From assembly GCA_040954595.2 (NCBI GenBank), contig CM082592.2:620001-684000 (forward strand): 64,000 nt of DNA, in the 5' to 3' direction. This DNA comes from Balanoglossus misakiensis. Its lineage: Eukaryota > Hemichordata. The translations under genes and the position numbers were made by a program. The notes below the pieces were generated by a model. It was not told the origin of the DNA, searched no databases, and saw only the letters and a list, made by a program, of their open reading frames with translations. Shown piece by piece: positions 23,339 through 34,148 of the stretch (its first letter is position 1; each line of letters opens with the position of its first letter).

Positions 23339-24986
23339 ATTCTTGGTTCATTTCTTTCGCGCGCTAGATCTCAGACACCGCTGCAGGTACAGTTCTCAAA
23401 CTTGCTACAGTGGTCAAGGTCAATGAGTAGATGTGCAGTGACTTGTGAATACTTAATTAGTCACGTGACATGGCGGCCATATTGGATTTTCTGAAAAAAT
23501 GCAAATCTCAGATCTCAGAAACTACAAGTTAGATCGACTTCAGATTTGGTGTGCTGGTAGTATACCCTCTGCCCATCATTTTTGTAATTGGATATTTTGC
23601 TGTCAATGTTGCAGTTTTTTTGCTACAGTTGTTTTTCTGAAATCTGGTCAAAATTTCAAAAATCTTCTTCTCCAGAACCGGCAATAACCGAGTCACGCCG
23701 TTTGGGGTATGTGGTCACCTAACTGATGTCTATCAAGTTTGCGAAGATCATTGTGATTGGTCGAAGATTATGGCGGCCATATTGGATTTTCGAAAAACCA
23801 TAGTAAAACTTCAAAAATCTTCTTCTCCAGAACGGGCGATGACTGAGTCACAAGATTTGGTGTGTGTGGTCATTAAACAGATGTCTATCAAGTTTGCGAA
23901 GGGGAATGTGATTGGTCGAAGATTATGGCGGCCATATTGGATTTTGTGAAAAACGATTAAAAAGTAAAAATTCCTTTTCTAGCCTAAACATTGATAGCAC
24001 AGAAATTCTTTTTATGGATATGAATCATCATATGACAAGAATAAGCTATAAATATTTTGGTAATTTTGGCAATGACCTTTGACCTACTTTTGACAAATCA
24101 TTTTTCTGCATATCTAATTCATGGCTAACCAATGGGGCTATAAGTTTGGTTTTTGATGTATGTGGATTTGTATGTGATCAAAAAATTTTGCTACTTTTCA
24201 TGACCCTTTGACCTCTGGTGACCTCATTAAATATGCGCATACCTAATTAATGATGAACCAATAGACCTAGAGGTTTTGTTTTTGTTATACATGGACCAGT
24301 ATGGGGTCAAAATATTTTGCCCAAATGTTGGGTGACCTCGGGTGACCTTTGACCTACTTTTGCATATCTTGACATCCACACCAGATACAGCCTTGGCGTT
24401 TGGAGGTATGGGGCCATAATGAAAAGCCAAAGTTTTGAGTCACCTGTGACACCTGCTTTACTCATTATTTATGTGCATACCTAATTCCGGGCTAACCAAA
24501 AGGGCTAGATGTCTGGTTTTTGTTTGACATGGACCACTATGGGTCAAAATTTTCTGCCCAAATTTTGGATGACCTCAGATGACCTTTGACCTACTTTTGC
24601 ATATATCGGCATCCAAAGCAGGTACAGCCTTGGCATTTGGAGGTATGGGGCCATAATGAAAAGCCAAAGTTTTGGGTCACCTGTGACACCTGCTTTATGC
24701 ATTATTTATGTGCATACCTAATTCCGGGCTAACCAAAAGGGCTAGAGGTCTGGTTTTTGTTGGACATGGACCACTGTTGGTCAAAATTGTCTGCCCAAAT
24801 TGTGGGTGACCTCTGGGTGACCTTTGACCTACTTAACACTATATCAACAACAAACATAGATATAACCTTGATATTTCATGGGGATAAAACACAGCATTAT
24901 GTTTCAACTCATTAATTATGTGCATATCTAATAATCAGATCAGATAATAGAGCTTGGGCCCGGACAATGCTGCTTGCAGCTTTAAT
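23339..24986. repeat. Nested repeat copy B (longer copy)
   Basis: Shares both ends with copy A. Its 3' half carries degenerate tandem segments of about 240-260 bp that each contain TGACCTTTGACCTACTT (near 24075, 24338, 24578 and 24817), GGGGCCATAATGAAAAGCC and ATTTATGTGCATACCTAATT. Recombination between such segments would produce the shorter copy A. Confidence 0.75.
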
Positions 24987-26104
24987 TTCTTATTTTCTTT
25001 GCTTTGGGTCAATGACAACAGTGGTGGCGATTCAGCAGACAATTCAGAGAAATTTTCTCTTGATGTGTCATAACGCCGGTCCTCGCCACCTTCAATATCC
25101 GTTACATCACCTTCACTGACACTAGTATCGTTTTGTCTATCGTCTCTGTTCTCTTTTAAGAACGCTAAAATTGAGCTTTGTGATTTAACGCTCGAGCTCG
25201 AGGGCTCAGGTGCTTTGTTTGCCAGACTTTGCGGTTTCTCAACACGGTCTTCGTCCCCCGTTTCACGCCTGGATGTTCCTTGTAACGGTGTGCTGTCACT
25301 TTCTAGTCTCGATACCGCATCTGCAGGATTCGTAGACCTTTTCTGCATTGTGTATTTGGTGGACTGAGACGTTAATTCTTCGTGTACCTGAGAAGTCATA
25401 CAATTTCTTGCAATATGCCCCTCTCTTTTACAGAGTCTGCATTTGATTTGTCCAGTGCAATTGTACGCAGTATGTCCCTCCTCTAAGCATTTGCCGCATC
25501 GTGGCTGCGTCTCCGCTGTGGATTGTTTATAAATAATCTTCGCGTAAAATGCACCGATCTTAACCTGAGCTGGTAATGGTGTCTTTGGTTTTTCGATGAA
25601 CACAGTTCGATCCCCATTAAGAATGTTTGTCAACTTGCCGTCTAACCTCCATTTCTGTCTGGATATATCTGTTTTGAGCTTACAGCCCAAACCAGTAAGT
25701 GTAGCGGCAATAGCATCATCATCGTGTGACAATGGTAGATCTTTTATCGTTAAACTTAACCAATCTTCATGAAACTCTCTTCGGAAGGGATTTCGCCCCC
25801 ACAGCTCTATCGACTTCCCGCGTAGTGTGAGTCCATGTTGTAACAAAATTGTCCGGTCTGCTTCGTCATTCATATAAATACGCGACAGACCTCTTATCCG
25901 TTGCAACCCTTCCAAGCTGCCGATGGTGACAACTTCTGAAACGGCTGCTATAATTTCCTCACCTCTTAGCCATTGATTACTGTCCCTGGGAACTATGTCC
26001 GACTGCTTCAGAAAGACGGGTAAAACTCCTACTTCACCGTCTTTGTCTTGCAGGCGTTTGGTCGTCACCACCTGCGCATAACTGGCTTTGTCTCTGACGG
26101 CCAT
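24935..26104 (-). CDS. LINE element 1 ORF1, CCHC zinc-knuckle RNA-binding protein with truncated C terminus
   Basis: ORF1 proteins of L1/Tx1-type LINEs bind element RNA and form the RNP with ORF2 protein. This one starts at an ATG (26104). Residues about 60-190 hold a conserved region with RRM-like character (GLQRIRGLSRIY, then LSLTIKDLPLS, then DRTVFIEK). Two CX2CX4HX4C knuckles follow at 203-216 and 222-235, then a polar, Ser/Glu-rich tail. Genuine element sequence ends at about 24987 with KENKK. The last 16 or so residues are read from the nested repeat. The element-2 ORF1 aligns along the conserved region and both knuckles. Confidence 0.88.
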   Translation of the reverse strand: MAVRDKASYAQVVTTKRLQDKDGEVGVLPVFLKQSDIVPRDSNQWLRGEEIIAAVSEVVTIGSLEGLQRIRGLSRIYMNDEADRTILLQHGLTLRGKSIELWGRNPFRREFHEDWLSLTIKDLPLSHDDDAIAATLTGLGCKLKTDISRQKWRLDGKLTNILNGDRTVFIEKPKTPLPAQVKIGAFYAKIIYKQSTAETQPRCGKCLEEGHTAYNCTGQIKCRLCKREGHIARNCMTSQVHEELTSQSTKYTMQKRSTNPADAVSRLESDSTPLQGTSRRETGDEDRVEKPQSLANKAPEPSSSSVKSQSSILAFLKENRDDRQNDTSVSEGDVTDIEGGEDRRYDTSRENFSELSAESPPLLSLTQSKENKKLKLQAALSGPKLYYLI

Positions 26105-26314
26105 GCTTGCTCGAGACCACGAAAACTAGCAAAATGTCTTTCTTCTGAGAATCAAAATGCTTCTTTGCTCTCGAGTTAGCTGCAAGTATCTATCCAAAAG
26201 CATATACCTTCAGTTTCGCCACAAAATTCACCGATTTCACGTGAAAAAACGATGAAAACTCTGAGCGTGCTAGAAATCTGCTTCCGTAGATGGCTGACTC
26301 TAGCGCCCTCCATC
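26105..26314 (-). other. 5' UTR of LINE element 1
   Basis: About 210 bp lie between the right target duplication and the ORF1 ATG. The minus strand begins GATGGAGGGCGCTAGAGTC. An internal promoter would be expected here from LINE biology, but none can be pinpointed. Confidence 0.6.
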
Positions 26315-26327
26315 CAGACTGGCGTAA
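26315..26327 (+). repeat. Target-site duplication of LINE element 1, right copy
   Basis: CAGACTGGCGTAA matches 18394-18406 exactly and flows into normal satellite sequence. Confidence 0.9.
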
Positions 26328-26784
26328 GTTATCAACGGTGATTACGTCGGATTTCCTACGGCCTACGGCCTGGTTTAGCTGAAGCCCCGGCACTTTAGAG
26401 CGGAAACACGCGTACATTGACCACGATGATCAAGTCAGATCTCCTACGGCCTGGCTCGACTAAAACCCCGGCACACCATGACAGACACTAGCGTTCGTTA
26501 GCAACGGTGATCAAGTCGGATTTCCTTCGGCCTGGCTCTGCAAAAGACCCGACACTCTAGTACAAAGACGTTGGCTAAGTCGGGCAAACCGAAGAGGGGA
26601 AGTCACAGCGGGTCAACACTCGACATTTGTTCGGGTAGGACTGCATTATTGCCTGTCAATTTATAGAGAAAGCCCGAATTTAACCAGGGCGTTTCAAACA
26701 CCGACGTTAGTTGGGGGCACGGCCTGCAGTACTGCCGGGTAAGCTTACATCGGCGTACCGCATATAATGTAGGGGGGGGGGGGG
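26328..26784 (+). repeat. Satellite unit 10, right part
   Basis: Rest of monomer 8, monomers 9-11, tail and a 13-base G-run (26772-26784). A 7-bp CCTACGG duplication occurs near 26360. Confidence 0.9.
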
Positions 26785-27020
26785 ACAGAACGGTTCAATA
26801 CTACATTTATTAGATATCAGCTAATTTTGGACAATCATCTAAAATCTAAATCATTTTTTCATATTTGGATATCTGATGATGTATGAAATTTCTATTATAT
26901 GTAAAGATGGTGCTGATTATAAAAAATGCACTCTGAATGAGCTGATTTAATACAAAATTGCGTTTTATTCGTTTTTGCACCAAAAAGGTCATTTTTAGGC
27001 AAAACATTCTTTATTTTTTT

Positions 27021-27560
27021 TAATTCGGTGACCTGATCATATACAAACAATTGCTTGTATGTTAAAAGTTTTTATGACTTTTAAAAGCAGTGACACTGGC
27101 GGCATTCAACACGAAAATAACAATTTTAACCACAATTTGGTCAAAATGGTAAATTTTTGAAAATTACAAAAAATACCTGTTTTCTACATTTTTGGAAATC
27201 TGATGGAGTATAGAATCCTCTTCGTATATATATATCGATACAAATTCCACAAAAAAACGGCCAATTTGGCTCACCGCAGACAATTTTTTTTAATTCGGTG
27301 ACCTGATCATATATAAACAATTGCTTGTATGTTAAAAGTTTTTATGACTTTTAAAAGCAGTGACACTGGCGGCATTCAACACGAAAATAACAATTTTAGC
27401 CACAATTTGGTCAAAATTGTAAATTTTTGAAAATTACAAAAAATACCTGTTTTCTACATTTTCGGAAATCTGATGGAGTATAGAATGCTCTTCGTATGTA
27501 TATATCGATACAAATTCCACAAAATACAGTCTAATTTGGCTCACTGCAGACAAAATTGCG
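27021..27560 (+). repeat. 270-bp tandem duplication inside the AT domain
   Basis: Two copies (27021-27290 and 27291-27560) each run from GGTGACCTGATCATATA to the GCAGACAA motif. The first copy has the variant ACGGCCAATTTGGCTCACCG. A similar ACGGCCAATTTGG variant occurs inverted near 59748. Confidence 0.8.
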
Positions 27561-29084
27561 TTTTACCAAATTTTCCTTGAAAATGTCATTTTTAGAAAAA
27601 AATAAAAAACCTTTGTTCTTCGAATTTGGTGCCCTGATCATATATGACATGTTGATTGTATGTTAAAACTTTCGACCTCTCCAAAAATGCAGAGATATTG
27701 ACGGAATTCAAGAAAAAATAGCCATTTTGGCCATATTTTGACAAAAATGGTAATTTTTTAAAAAATCATAAAAAATTAACTCTTTTCTTCATTTTCGGAA
27801 ATATTATGGAGCATGAAGTGTCGTTCTCTTGTAAAAAGTGCTGCAAATTGCAGAAAAGGTGGTATAATTTGAATCACCCAAGACAAAATTACCATTTTCG
27901 ACTTTTTTTCGAAAAATTGTCTTTTTTACAAAATAAATAAGAATAAATTCTTTTCTTAGTTTGAAACGGGTAGAGATACTTTCCACACGGGTTTTCTAAC
28001 ATTGAATTCCCGTTCATCAACTCAGATTTCCTACAGCATAAGTCGGCTAAAACCCAGACACTCTAGAGCAGAAACAGTTGCACACTGGTAACGTTGAACA
28101 AGTCGATTTTTCTACGGCCTGGCTCGGCTAAATCTCCGTCACAATATGACAGACACTAGCGTACGTTAGCAACGGTGATCAAGTCAGATTTCCTACGGCC
28201 TGGTTTAGCTGAAGCCCCGGCACTTTAGAGCGGAAACACGCGTACATTGACCACGATGATCAAGTCAGATCTCCTACGGCCTGGCTCGACTAAAACCCCG
28301 GCACACCATGACAGACACTAGCGTTTGTTAGCAACGTTGATCAAGTCAGATTTCCTACGGCATGGCTTGGCTAAAGCCCTGGCACTCTAGAGCAGAAACA
28401 CGCCTACAGAGACCACGTTGATCTACTCACATTTCCTTCGGCCTGGCACGGCTGATGCCCCGGCACTATATATAGGACACAGACTGGCGTAAGTTAACAA
28501 CGGTAATCACGTTGGGTTTCCTACGGCCTGGCTCAACTGAAGCCCCGGCACTCTAGAGCAGAAACAGGCGTATATTGACCACGTTGATCAAGTCAGATTT
28601 CCTACGGCGTGACTCGGCTGGTGCACCGGCTCTATATGAGACAGACTGGCGTAAGTTATCAACGGTGATTACGTCGGATTTCCTACGGCCTGGTTTAGCT
28701 GAAGCCCCGGCACTTTAGAGCGGAAACACGCGTACATTGACCACGATGATCAAGTCAGATCTCCTACGGCCTGGCTCGACTAAAACCCCGGCACACCATG
28801 ACAGACACTAGCGTTCGTTAGCAACGGTGATCAAGTTGGATTTCCTTCGGCCTGGCTCTGCAAAAGACCAGACACTCTAGTACAAAGACGTTGGCTAAGT
28901 CGGGCAAACCGAAGAGGGAAAGTCACAGCTGGTCAATACTTGACATTTGTTCGGGTAGGACTGCATTATTGCCTGTCAATTTATTGAGAAAGCCCGAATT
29001 TAACCCGGGCGTTTCAAACACCGACGTTAGTTGGGGGCACGGCCTGCAGTACTGCCGGGTAAGCTGACATCGGCGTACCGCATA

Positions 29085-29096
29085 TAATGTAGGGGG
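29085..29096 (+). repeat. Target-site duplication of LINE element 2, left copy
   Basis: TAATGTAGGGGG at the start of the unit G-run is repeated at 34149-34160 after the element's poly-A. Because the site is G-rich, the exact right limit of the left copy is ambiguous by a few bases. Confidence 0.8.
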
Positions 29097-29101
29097 GGGG
29101 G

Positions 29102-30171
29102 TAAAACCGGTTTTTCTGAGGCACAACGAATTCAGCAGAAACAATCCTGACGCTGCACAGATATCCGGACCAGAGCTGGTAAGCGCCATGGCAGACGCGA
29201 TCGACCCGAACGGAATTACTGGAATACAGCGTATTCGAGGGCTATGGCGATTATATGTAAAAGACAATGCGGACAGAATTATACTTCTGACAGCTGGTAT
29301 AAATATGCGTGGCAGAAATGTTACACTCCACGATGAAAATCCATTCCTCACTTCGAAGAGGGACACGACAGACCGGATCATCGTGAGAAACTTGCCACTG
29401 TCAGCAGATGATTCCGTAATACGGCAGAAATTTGACGTCCTTGGTATGAAAATTAAAGCGATAACAAGAGCCAAATGGAGAATTGATGGGAAGCTGTCGA
29501 ATATCGACAACGGAGACCGCTTTGTGTTCGTCGAGAAGTTGAAACAACCTATACCAACAGATTGGCAGGTGAGAATGGGCACCTTTCTGGTAAACCTGCT
29601 GTACAGAGAACCTAGACCATCGAGTGAGGCGGACGCTAATGCAGAACCTTCTTGCTACAACTGTCTGCAACGAGGACACAGAAGACACGAGTGCCACAAC
29701 GCCGTTGCGTGCACATTGTGTAAGGTGAGCGGACATATTAGGGCGCAGTGTCCATCACGCACAGACACTAGTCGTTATGTGACCAGACTCCAGAGAGTTG
29801 AAACGACCGATACACACGACAGAGATGGAGCCAAAGAAGGAGAGAAGACATCACCAAGTCTGCATGCCGCAGATGAGAAGAAAACCGCCGCTGGGGAAAG
29901 TGTGACCAGAAAAGAGCAGTCCACTCAACCAAAAATCACAGCCTTCGTTGCCGGACTACAAATGACTAGCAAGACACCGACAGATGTCAAACGTAAACAC
30001 ATCAGCACGTCCACAGAGCTATCGACCTCCACTATGCTATCGGAAGAAGAGGTATTGGAGTCGGAAAATGAAAGACCCGCGACTTCAGAGCTCGTTAAAG
30101 ACACTCGTGGCGATTCCCGAAGAACACGAAGAGAAGATAAAAAGAGGAAGAAGGCAAAACGTAAACGATGA
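29102..30171 (+). CDS. LINE element 2 ORF1, CCHC zinc-knuckle protein, 5'-truncated
   Basis: The frame is open from the insertion junction and reads KPVFLRH at its start, aligning with LPVFLKQ at residues 28-34 of the element-1 ORF1. About 26 N-terminal codons and the original start are missing. The first internal ATG is 29188. Counting from that ATG, the conserved region GIQRIRGLWRLY is at about 12-23, IIVRNLPLS at 64-72, and two CX2CX4HX4C knuckles at 156-169 and 175-188. The tail is Lys/Arg/Ser-rich and ends in a basic KKRKKAKRKR stretch. Role by family: RNA binding in the retrotransposon RNP. Confidence 0.88.
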
Positions 30172-30201
30172 GTAGTAAGATATAGAAGATATAGGGCTTC
30201 T

Positions 30202-30939
30202 TTGCCACCTTTGAACTCAAATAACATACATTTGTTATCTCTAAACTGTCGGGGTTTAAGAGGTGATGAGAAAAGACGACAAATATTTCAGTGGTGTAGA
30301 GACCAAAAACCACATGTATTATTGCTACAAGAAACTTACTGGGACGAACAAATTCAAGATCAAATTTGCAGAGAGTGGAAAGGGAAAATGTTCCATTCTT
30401 TTGGTACTAACCACAGTAAAGGGGTTACGATTTTTGTCGATGAAAAATTGGATCATGAGATAAAGTATTCAAAAAGAGACCAGTATGGGAGAAAATTACT
30501 TGTATCTTTAGATATCAATGGTGAAACATTTACTATAGTTAATATTTACGCACCAAATCAACCCAAAGAAAGGGAGCTTTTCTTTATGTCTTTGAAATGT
30601 TGGATTCAAAAACATACGAATGGGGATGACTACGTGTTCATTGGGGGTGATTTCAACACCGTTTCAGATGCGAAGGTTGATTCATTTGGAACGAAGTGTC
30701 ATTCTGTTAAATCTAAGAAACTGGGCGGGATTTTGAAATCTTTTAAATTGTGTGATGTATGGCTAGAAATGAACCCTGCTAAACTACAGTTCACCTGGAG
30801 ACAAGTTAACCGTGGAATTGCGAGTAGACTTGACTTTTGGTTAATTCCCCATGACCTTCTTTCTAGTGTTAACTCTGCCGATATTCGGCCGACTATTAGA
30901 ACAGACCATAATGCCATTTCCTTAAAGATTAGCCCTTAA
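30202..30939 (+). pseudogene. LINE element 2 ORF2, endonuclease domain (no ATG, ends at in-frame TAA)
   Basis: APE-type endonuclease with LNCRG (14-18), QET (43-45), NIYAPN (114-119), GGDFN (148-152), SRLDF (208-212) and TDH (234-236), numbered from the TTG at 30202. Catalytic residues are preserved. No in-frame ATG precedes the first catalytic motif, and the reading frame is the same as that of ORF1, separated by the ORF1 TGA at 30169-30171. The TTG at 30202 may be a mutated start. A TAA at 30937-30939 interrupts ORF2, but the same frame continues with GPGYWKLN, the normal continuation in this family. Confidence 0.88.
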
Positions 30940-32772
30940 AAAAAATATTGTAAAGGCCCGGGATATTGGAAGCTCAATACGAGTCTACTCAAGGATGACA
31001 ACTATAGAATAATAATAAACAACGTCATAACACAAGCCATAACAAATTATCAAAAACTTTATGATTATAGAAGTTTATTAGATCTAATTAAGGTGAAAGT
31101 TAGAGAAGCAAGTATTAAATATGGAAGGGAAAAGGAAAAATATAAAAAAAAGAGACAAGCAATAATTCAAGAACAGCTAAAAGAAATTGAAGATAAATTA
31201 CTTAGAGATAACAGGGGAAAGGAAGACCTAATAAACATTTATGAAGAAAAAAAGAGGGAACTAACTCAGCTATATGTAAATAAACTACGTGGGATTCAAA
31301 TTAGATCCAGAGTGAAGTGGTACGAAGAAGGAGAAAGAAACAGTCGTTATTTCCTGGGACTAGAAAAGAAAAGATCTAGAGCAAAACATATAAACAGGTT
31401 GATGGTTAATGATAAGGTTATTACAAAGACAGATGAGATATTAGCAGAAGAAAAGGCTTTTTATGAAGATCTTTATAAATCCAAGAGTGTTAATAACAGT
31501 AAAGTTAAAAAATACATAAATGACATTAAAATAGAGTCTAAGATCAAAGCAAGTAAGGCATTATTGTGTGATGGTAAAGTTTCTGAGGAGGAATGTCTAA
31601 AAGCCATGCGCAGAATGAAAAGCAACAAAACACCAGGACCAGATGGCATTCCTATAGAATTTTACAGAGTGTTTTGGAAAAATATAGGTAAGATAGCAGT
31701 AGACGCATTTAATGAAGGTTATGATAAAGGTACGCTAGCCAATTCTCAGTGTAATGGTATCATAACGTTAATACATAAAAAGGAGTGTAGGCTTAATCTA
31801 AAAAATTGGAGGCCCATATCGCTGCTCAATCATGATTACAAAATATTATCATGCGTGTTAGCTAATAGACTAAATCAGGTTATACCCAAGTTGATTAGTA
31901 CTGACCAAGTGGGTTATATGAAAGGACGTTTTAGTGGCCAAAACGTTCGGCTTATTCAGGATATTATCGACTTCTCGGAGAAACGTAACAAGGGGGGAGC
32001 AATTTTGTTCCTTGACTTTTGTAAGGCTTTTGATACTGTCGAACACAATTTTATGTTCTTAGCTCTGGAAAAATTTGGATTAGGTCATTCTTTTATAACA
32101 TGGATTAAAACTATCTATTCCAAGTGTAATAGTTCCTTCATAAATAATGGTTGGATAACGCCACTTTTTAATCTACAAAGGGGCATTCGACAGGGATGTC
32201 CCCTGTCTGCGATTTTATTTTTAATAGTAGCAGAAATTCTTGCAACTGTAATTAGAAATGATGACGAAATAGAGGGTTTCAAAGTCAATAATTATAAAGT
32301 TAAGATCACACAATTAGCTGATTATATGCAGGTATACATAAGCAAAGAAAAATCTCTCATGCGTTTACTTAACTTGATTGATGAGTATGGGAAGTATTCT
32401 GGTTTGAAACTAAATAGAGACAAGACGGAAGGCTTAAAACTAGGAGGCTGGAAAGCTAAGAACAACCTTGGCTTGATTTCATGGCCTGATAAACCAATTA
32501 AAGTATTGGGTGTTTATTTTGGATATGCACGTTTTGAAGAGGAAGTAAGGAAGTTAAATTGGGATACTAAGATTGACAGAATTGAAATACTCTTAGATTC
32601 ATGGAAGAAAAGATATTTGTCAATTTTTGGAAAAATCACAATTATTAAATGTTTAGCCATGTCGAAAATAACATATTTGGCATCGATGATTGACATTCCT
32701 GATGCCGTGATAAATAGATTAAGTAGTTTGTTCTATGATTTTTTATGGAGTGGGAAAAAAGGGAAGATTTAG
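30940..32772 (+). pseudogene. LINE element 2 ORF2, reverse transcriptase domain (active site altered, ends at in-frame TAG)
   Basis: Same frame as the endonuclease. RT motifs are recognisable: LKNWRPISLLN, DQVGYMKGRF, FLDFCKAFDT (first catalytic Asp kept) and RQGCPLSAILF. The usual [FY]ADD box reads LADY. The second Asp codon is TAT (Tyr) at 32323-32325, expected to abolish polymerase chemistry. The frame is open from 30940 to a TAG at 32770-32772 and continues beyond it in the same frame with REIIINKYEKGGVQMID, the conserved downstream motif. Confidence 0.88.
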
Positions 32773-33963
32773 AGGGAAATCATTATAAATAAATATGAAA
32801 AGGGAGGGGTACAAATGATTGATATCAGGTCAATGGTGAAGGCACTGAAATGCAGATGGGTGGAACGGCTCATGAAAGCTAATTGTGATACGTGGAAAGC
32901 AGTGATTGATTTTTATTTCAAAGATTTCGGAGGGATCAAAAATATCTTCTCTTATAATTTAGACAAAAGAGGTTTAACTTTCATTACGAGAAACATGCCA
33001 AACTTTTACAGAAATGTTCTATTTAGCTGGTACGATATTGTCATGAATAACAACAAGGTTAAAATGTCTCCGAACAATATTGGAGAGGAAGTAATTTCGG
33101 GAAATCAACATATAACATGTAATAATAGAGTCTTGTTTTTTACTGAATGGATTGACTGCAACATAATGTATGTTTCAGATTTGTTTCAAAAAGGTGTTTT
33201 CATGAAACGGGGCTATTTATTAGAAAAATTGAAAAACAAAAGAAATTGGATAACACAGTATCTAATACTGAAAAAAGTCATACCAAACGAATGGAAGAGA
33301 AGAATGATGTCTGCTAAGAGCTTTCTGTGTGTAAATCGAGATATAAAGACAATAATGAAAAAAGATCACACAGGGAAATACAAAAATATACATGATTTTT
33401 CATGCAAAGATTTTTATTGGAACATTGTGAACAGAAAGGCGTTGAAGTCATATGCGCCGACATTTTGGGCAAATAGTTGTGATACAGAACACATAAACTG
33501 GGCGTTAATCATGAAAATTAAAATAAAAGACATGGGTGTTAAAAAAATTGCCCAATTTAATTATTTTTTACTTTACAACAAAATCCCACACGGTTTAAAT
33601 CTGTGGAAATGGAAGAAAGCAGACAATCCGAATTGTGAAATATGTAAATGTACGGATGACTGCATGCATTTTCTTTTTGATTGCTCTGTTGTGAAACATT
33701 TTTGGAAAAGACTGAACGTTCTTATTAATACTGTGTACAATATTAACATAAAGCTAATTTGGAAGCATATTGTATTTGGGTACATGATGGAATGTGACAA
33801 GCTTGAATCACTAAATATGATCATAATGGTGGCAACTTTTTGTGTATACAAAGCAAGAATTATTAACGAAAATCACATACGCCGATTATTAATAGAAGAG
33901 TTAACGTACTCTCAACAGATAAAAAAGGATGGAAAAATCCATGAGTGTCCAAGTCTTCTTTGA
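32773..33963 (+). pseudogene. LINE element 2 ORF2, C-terminal zf-RVT region
   Basis: In-frame continuation of ORF2 after the TAG. It carries the KGGVQMIDI motif at its start and a C-x2-C-x7-H-x4-C zinc finger (CEIC...H...C) in the last third, matching the finger in element 1. It ends at TGA 33961-33963. The whole ORF2 frame from 30202 spans 1254 codons with just two internal stops. Confidence 0.86.
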
Positions 33964-34148
33964 GATGTAAAATTATTATAGAGTTCACCATAACTATATG
34001 TATTTGAAATATTGATAATGAACAGAAACATTGTAAAGTTGGATCTTGCCTTTATCAGACGCATGTGTAAAAATGTATGTTAATTGAGTGGGATGTAAAA
34101 ATGTACGTTAATTTGAGTTGAATAAACATTACTTTAAAGAAAAAAAAA
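33964..34148 (+). other. 3' UTR and A-rich tail of LINE element 2
   Basis: 185 bp of non-coding sequence with AATAAA at 34122-34127 and a terminal A-run (about 34140-34148) that meets the target duplication. Confidence 0.8.

Larger units (their letters stand above)
22094..24986. mobile_element. Nested non-autonomous repeat, two related copies, class uncertain
   Basis: A non-coding block interrupts the 3' end of LINE ORF1. It holds two 54-bp repeats with perfect palindromic arms, a CTTT microsatellite, and two related copies (about 22222-23306 and 23339-24986) that share start and end sequences. Both copies end in GAGCTTGGGCCCGGACAATG, TGCTTGCAGC and TTTAAT. The GGGCCCAAGC core therefore occurs at both extremities. 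Hairpins, a microsatellite and absence of a clear target duplication recall Helitron-like (HINE-type) or MITE elements, but no diagnostic terminus was proven. There is no coding capacity. Confidence 0.6.
18407..26314 (-). mobile_element. LINE element 1, L1/Tx1-like non-LTR retrotransposon, full length with a nested insertion
   Basis: The element lies on the minus strand between 13-bp target duplications. From its 5' end it contains a ~210-bp 5' UTR, ORF1 (zinc knuckles), ORF2 (endonuclease, reverse transcriptase, zinc finger), a short 3' UTR with an AATAAA signal, and a poly-A tail read as T at 18407-18416. About 2.9 kb (22094-24986) is a later nested repeat, which leaves about 5.0 kb of LINE. 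The only clear ORF2 lesion is one frameshift near 20911. Clade assignment rests on domain order and recognisable RT motifs, not on a tree. Confidence 0.92.
26785..29101 (+). repeat. Satellite unit 11 (with 270-bp internal duplication)
   Basis: 2317 bp. The segment from TAATTCGGTG at 27021 is repeated from 27291, an offset of 270 bp, inside the AT domain. Apart from this the unit would be about 2047 bp. In the GC domain, monomer order is shuffled near 28185 (a type-9-like monomer follows monomer 2), but total length is kept. The G-run 29092-29101 borders LINE element 2. Confidence 0.88.
29102..34148 (+). mobile_element. LINE element 2, L1/Tx1-like, 5'-truncated and inactivated
   Basis: About 5.05 kb on the plus strand: ORF1 without its N terminus, ORF2, a 3' UTR with AATAAA (34122-34127) and a short A-rich tail. 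Flanking TAATGTAGGGGG target duplications sit at the satellite G-run. It is related to LINE element 1 but clearly a different family, with AT-rich ORF2 codon usage. ORF2 carries several disabling mutations. Confidence 0.92.

Noticed and set aside
28923-29582. 219-codon minus-strand frame spanning the satellite tail and LINE element 2 ORF1
   Set aside because: It crosses an insertion boundary and is antisense to a recognisable ORF1, so it is a shadow frame.
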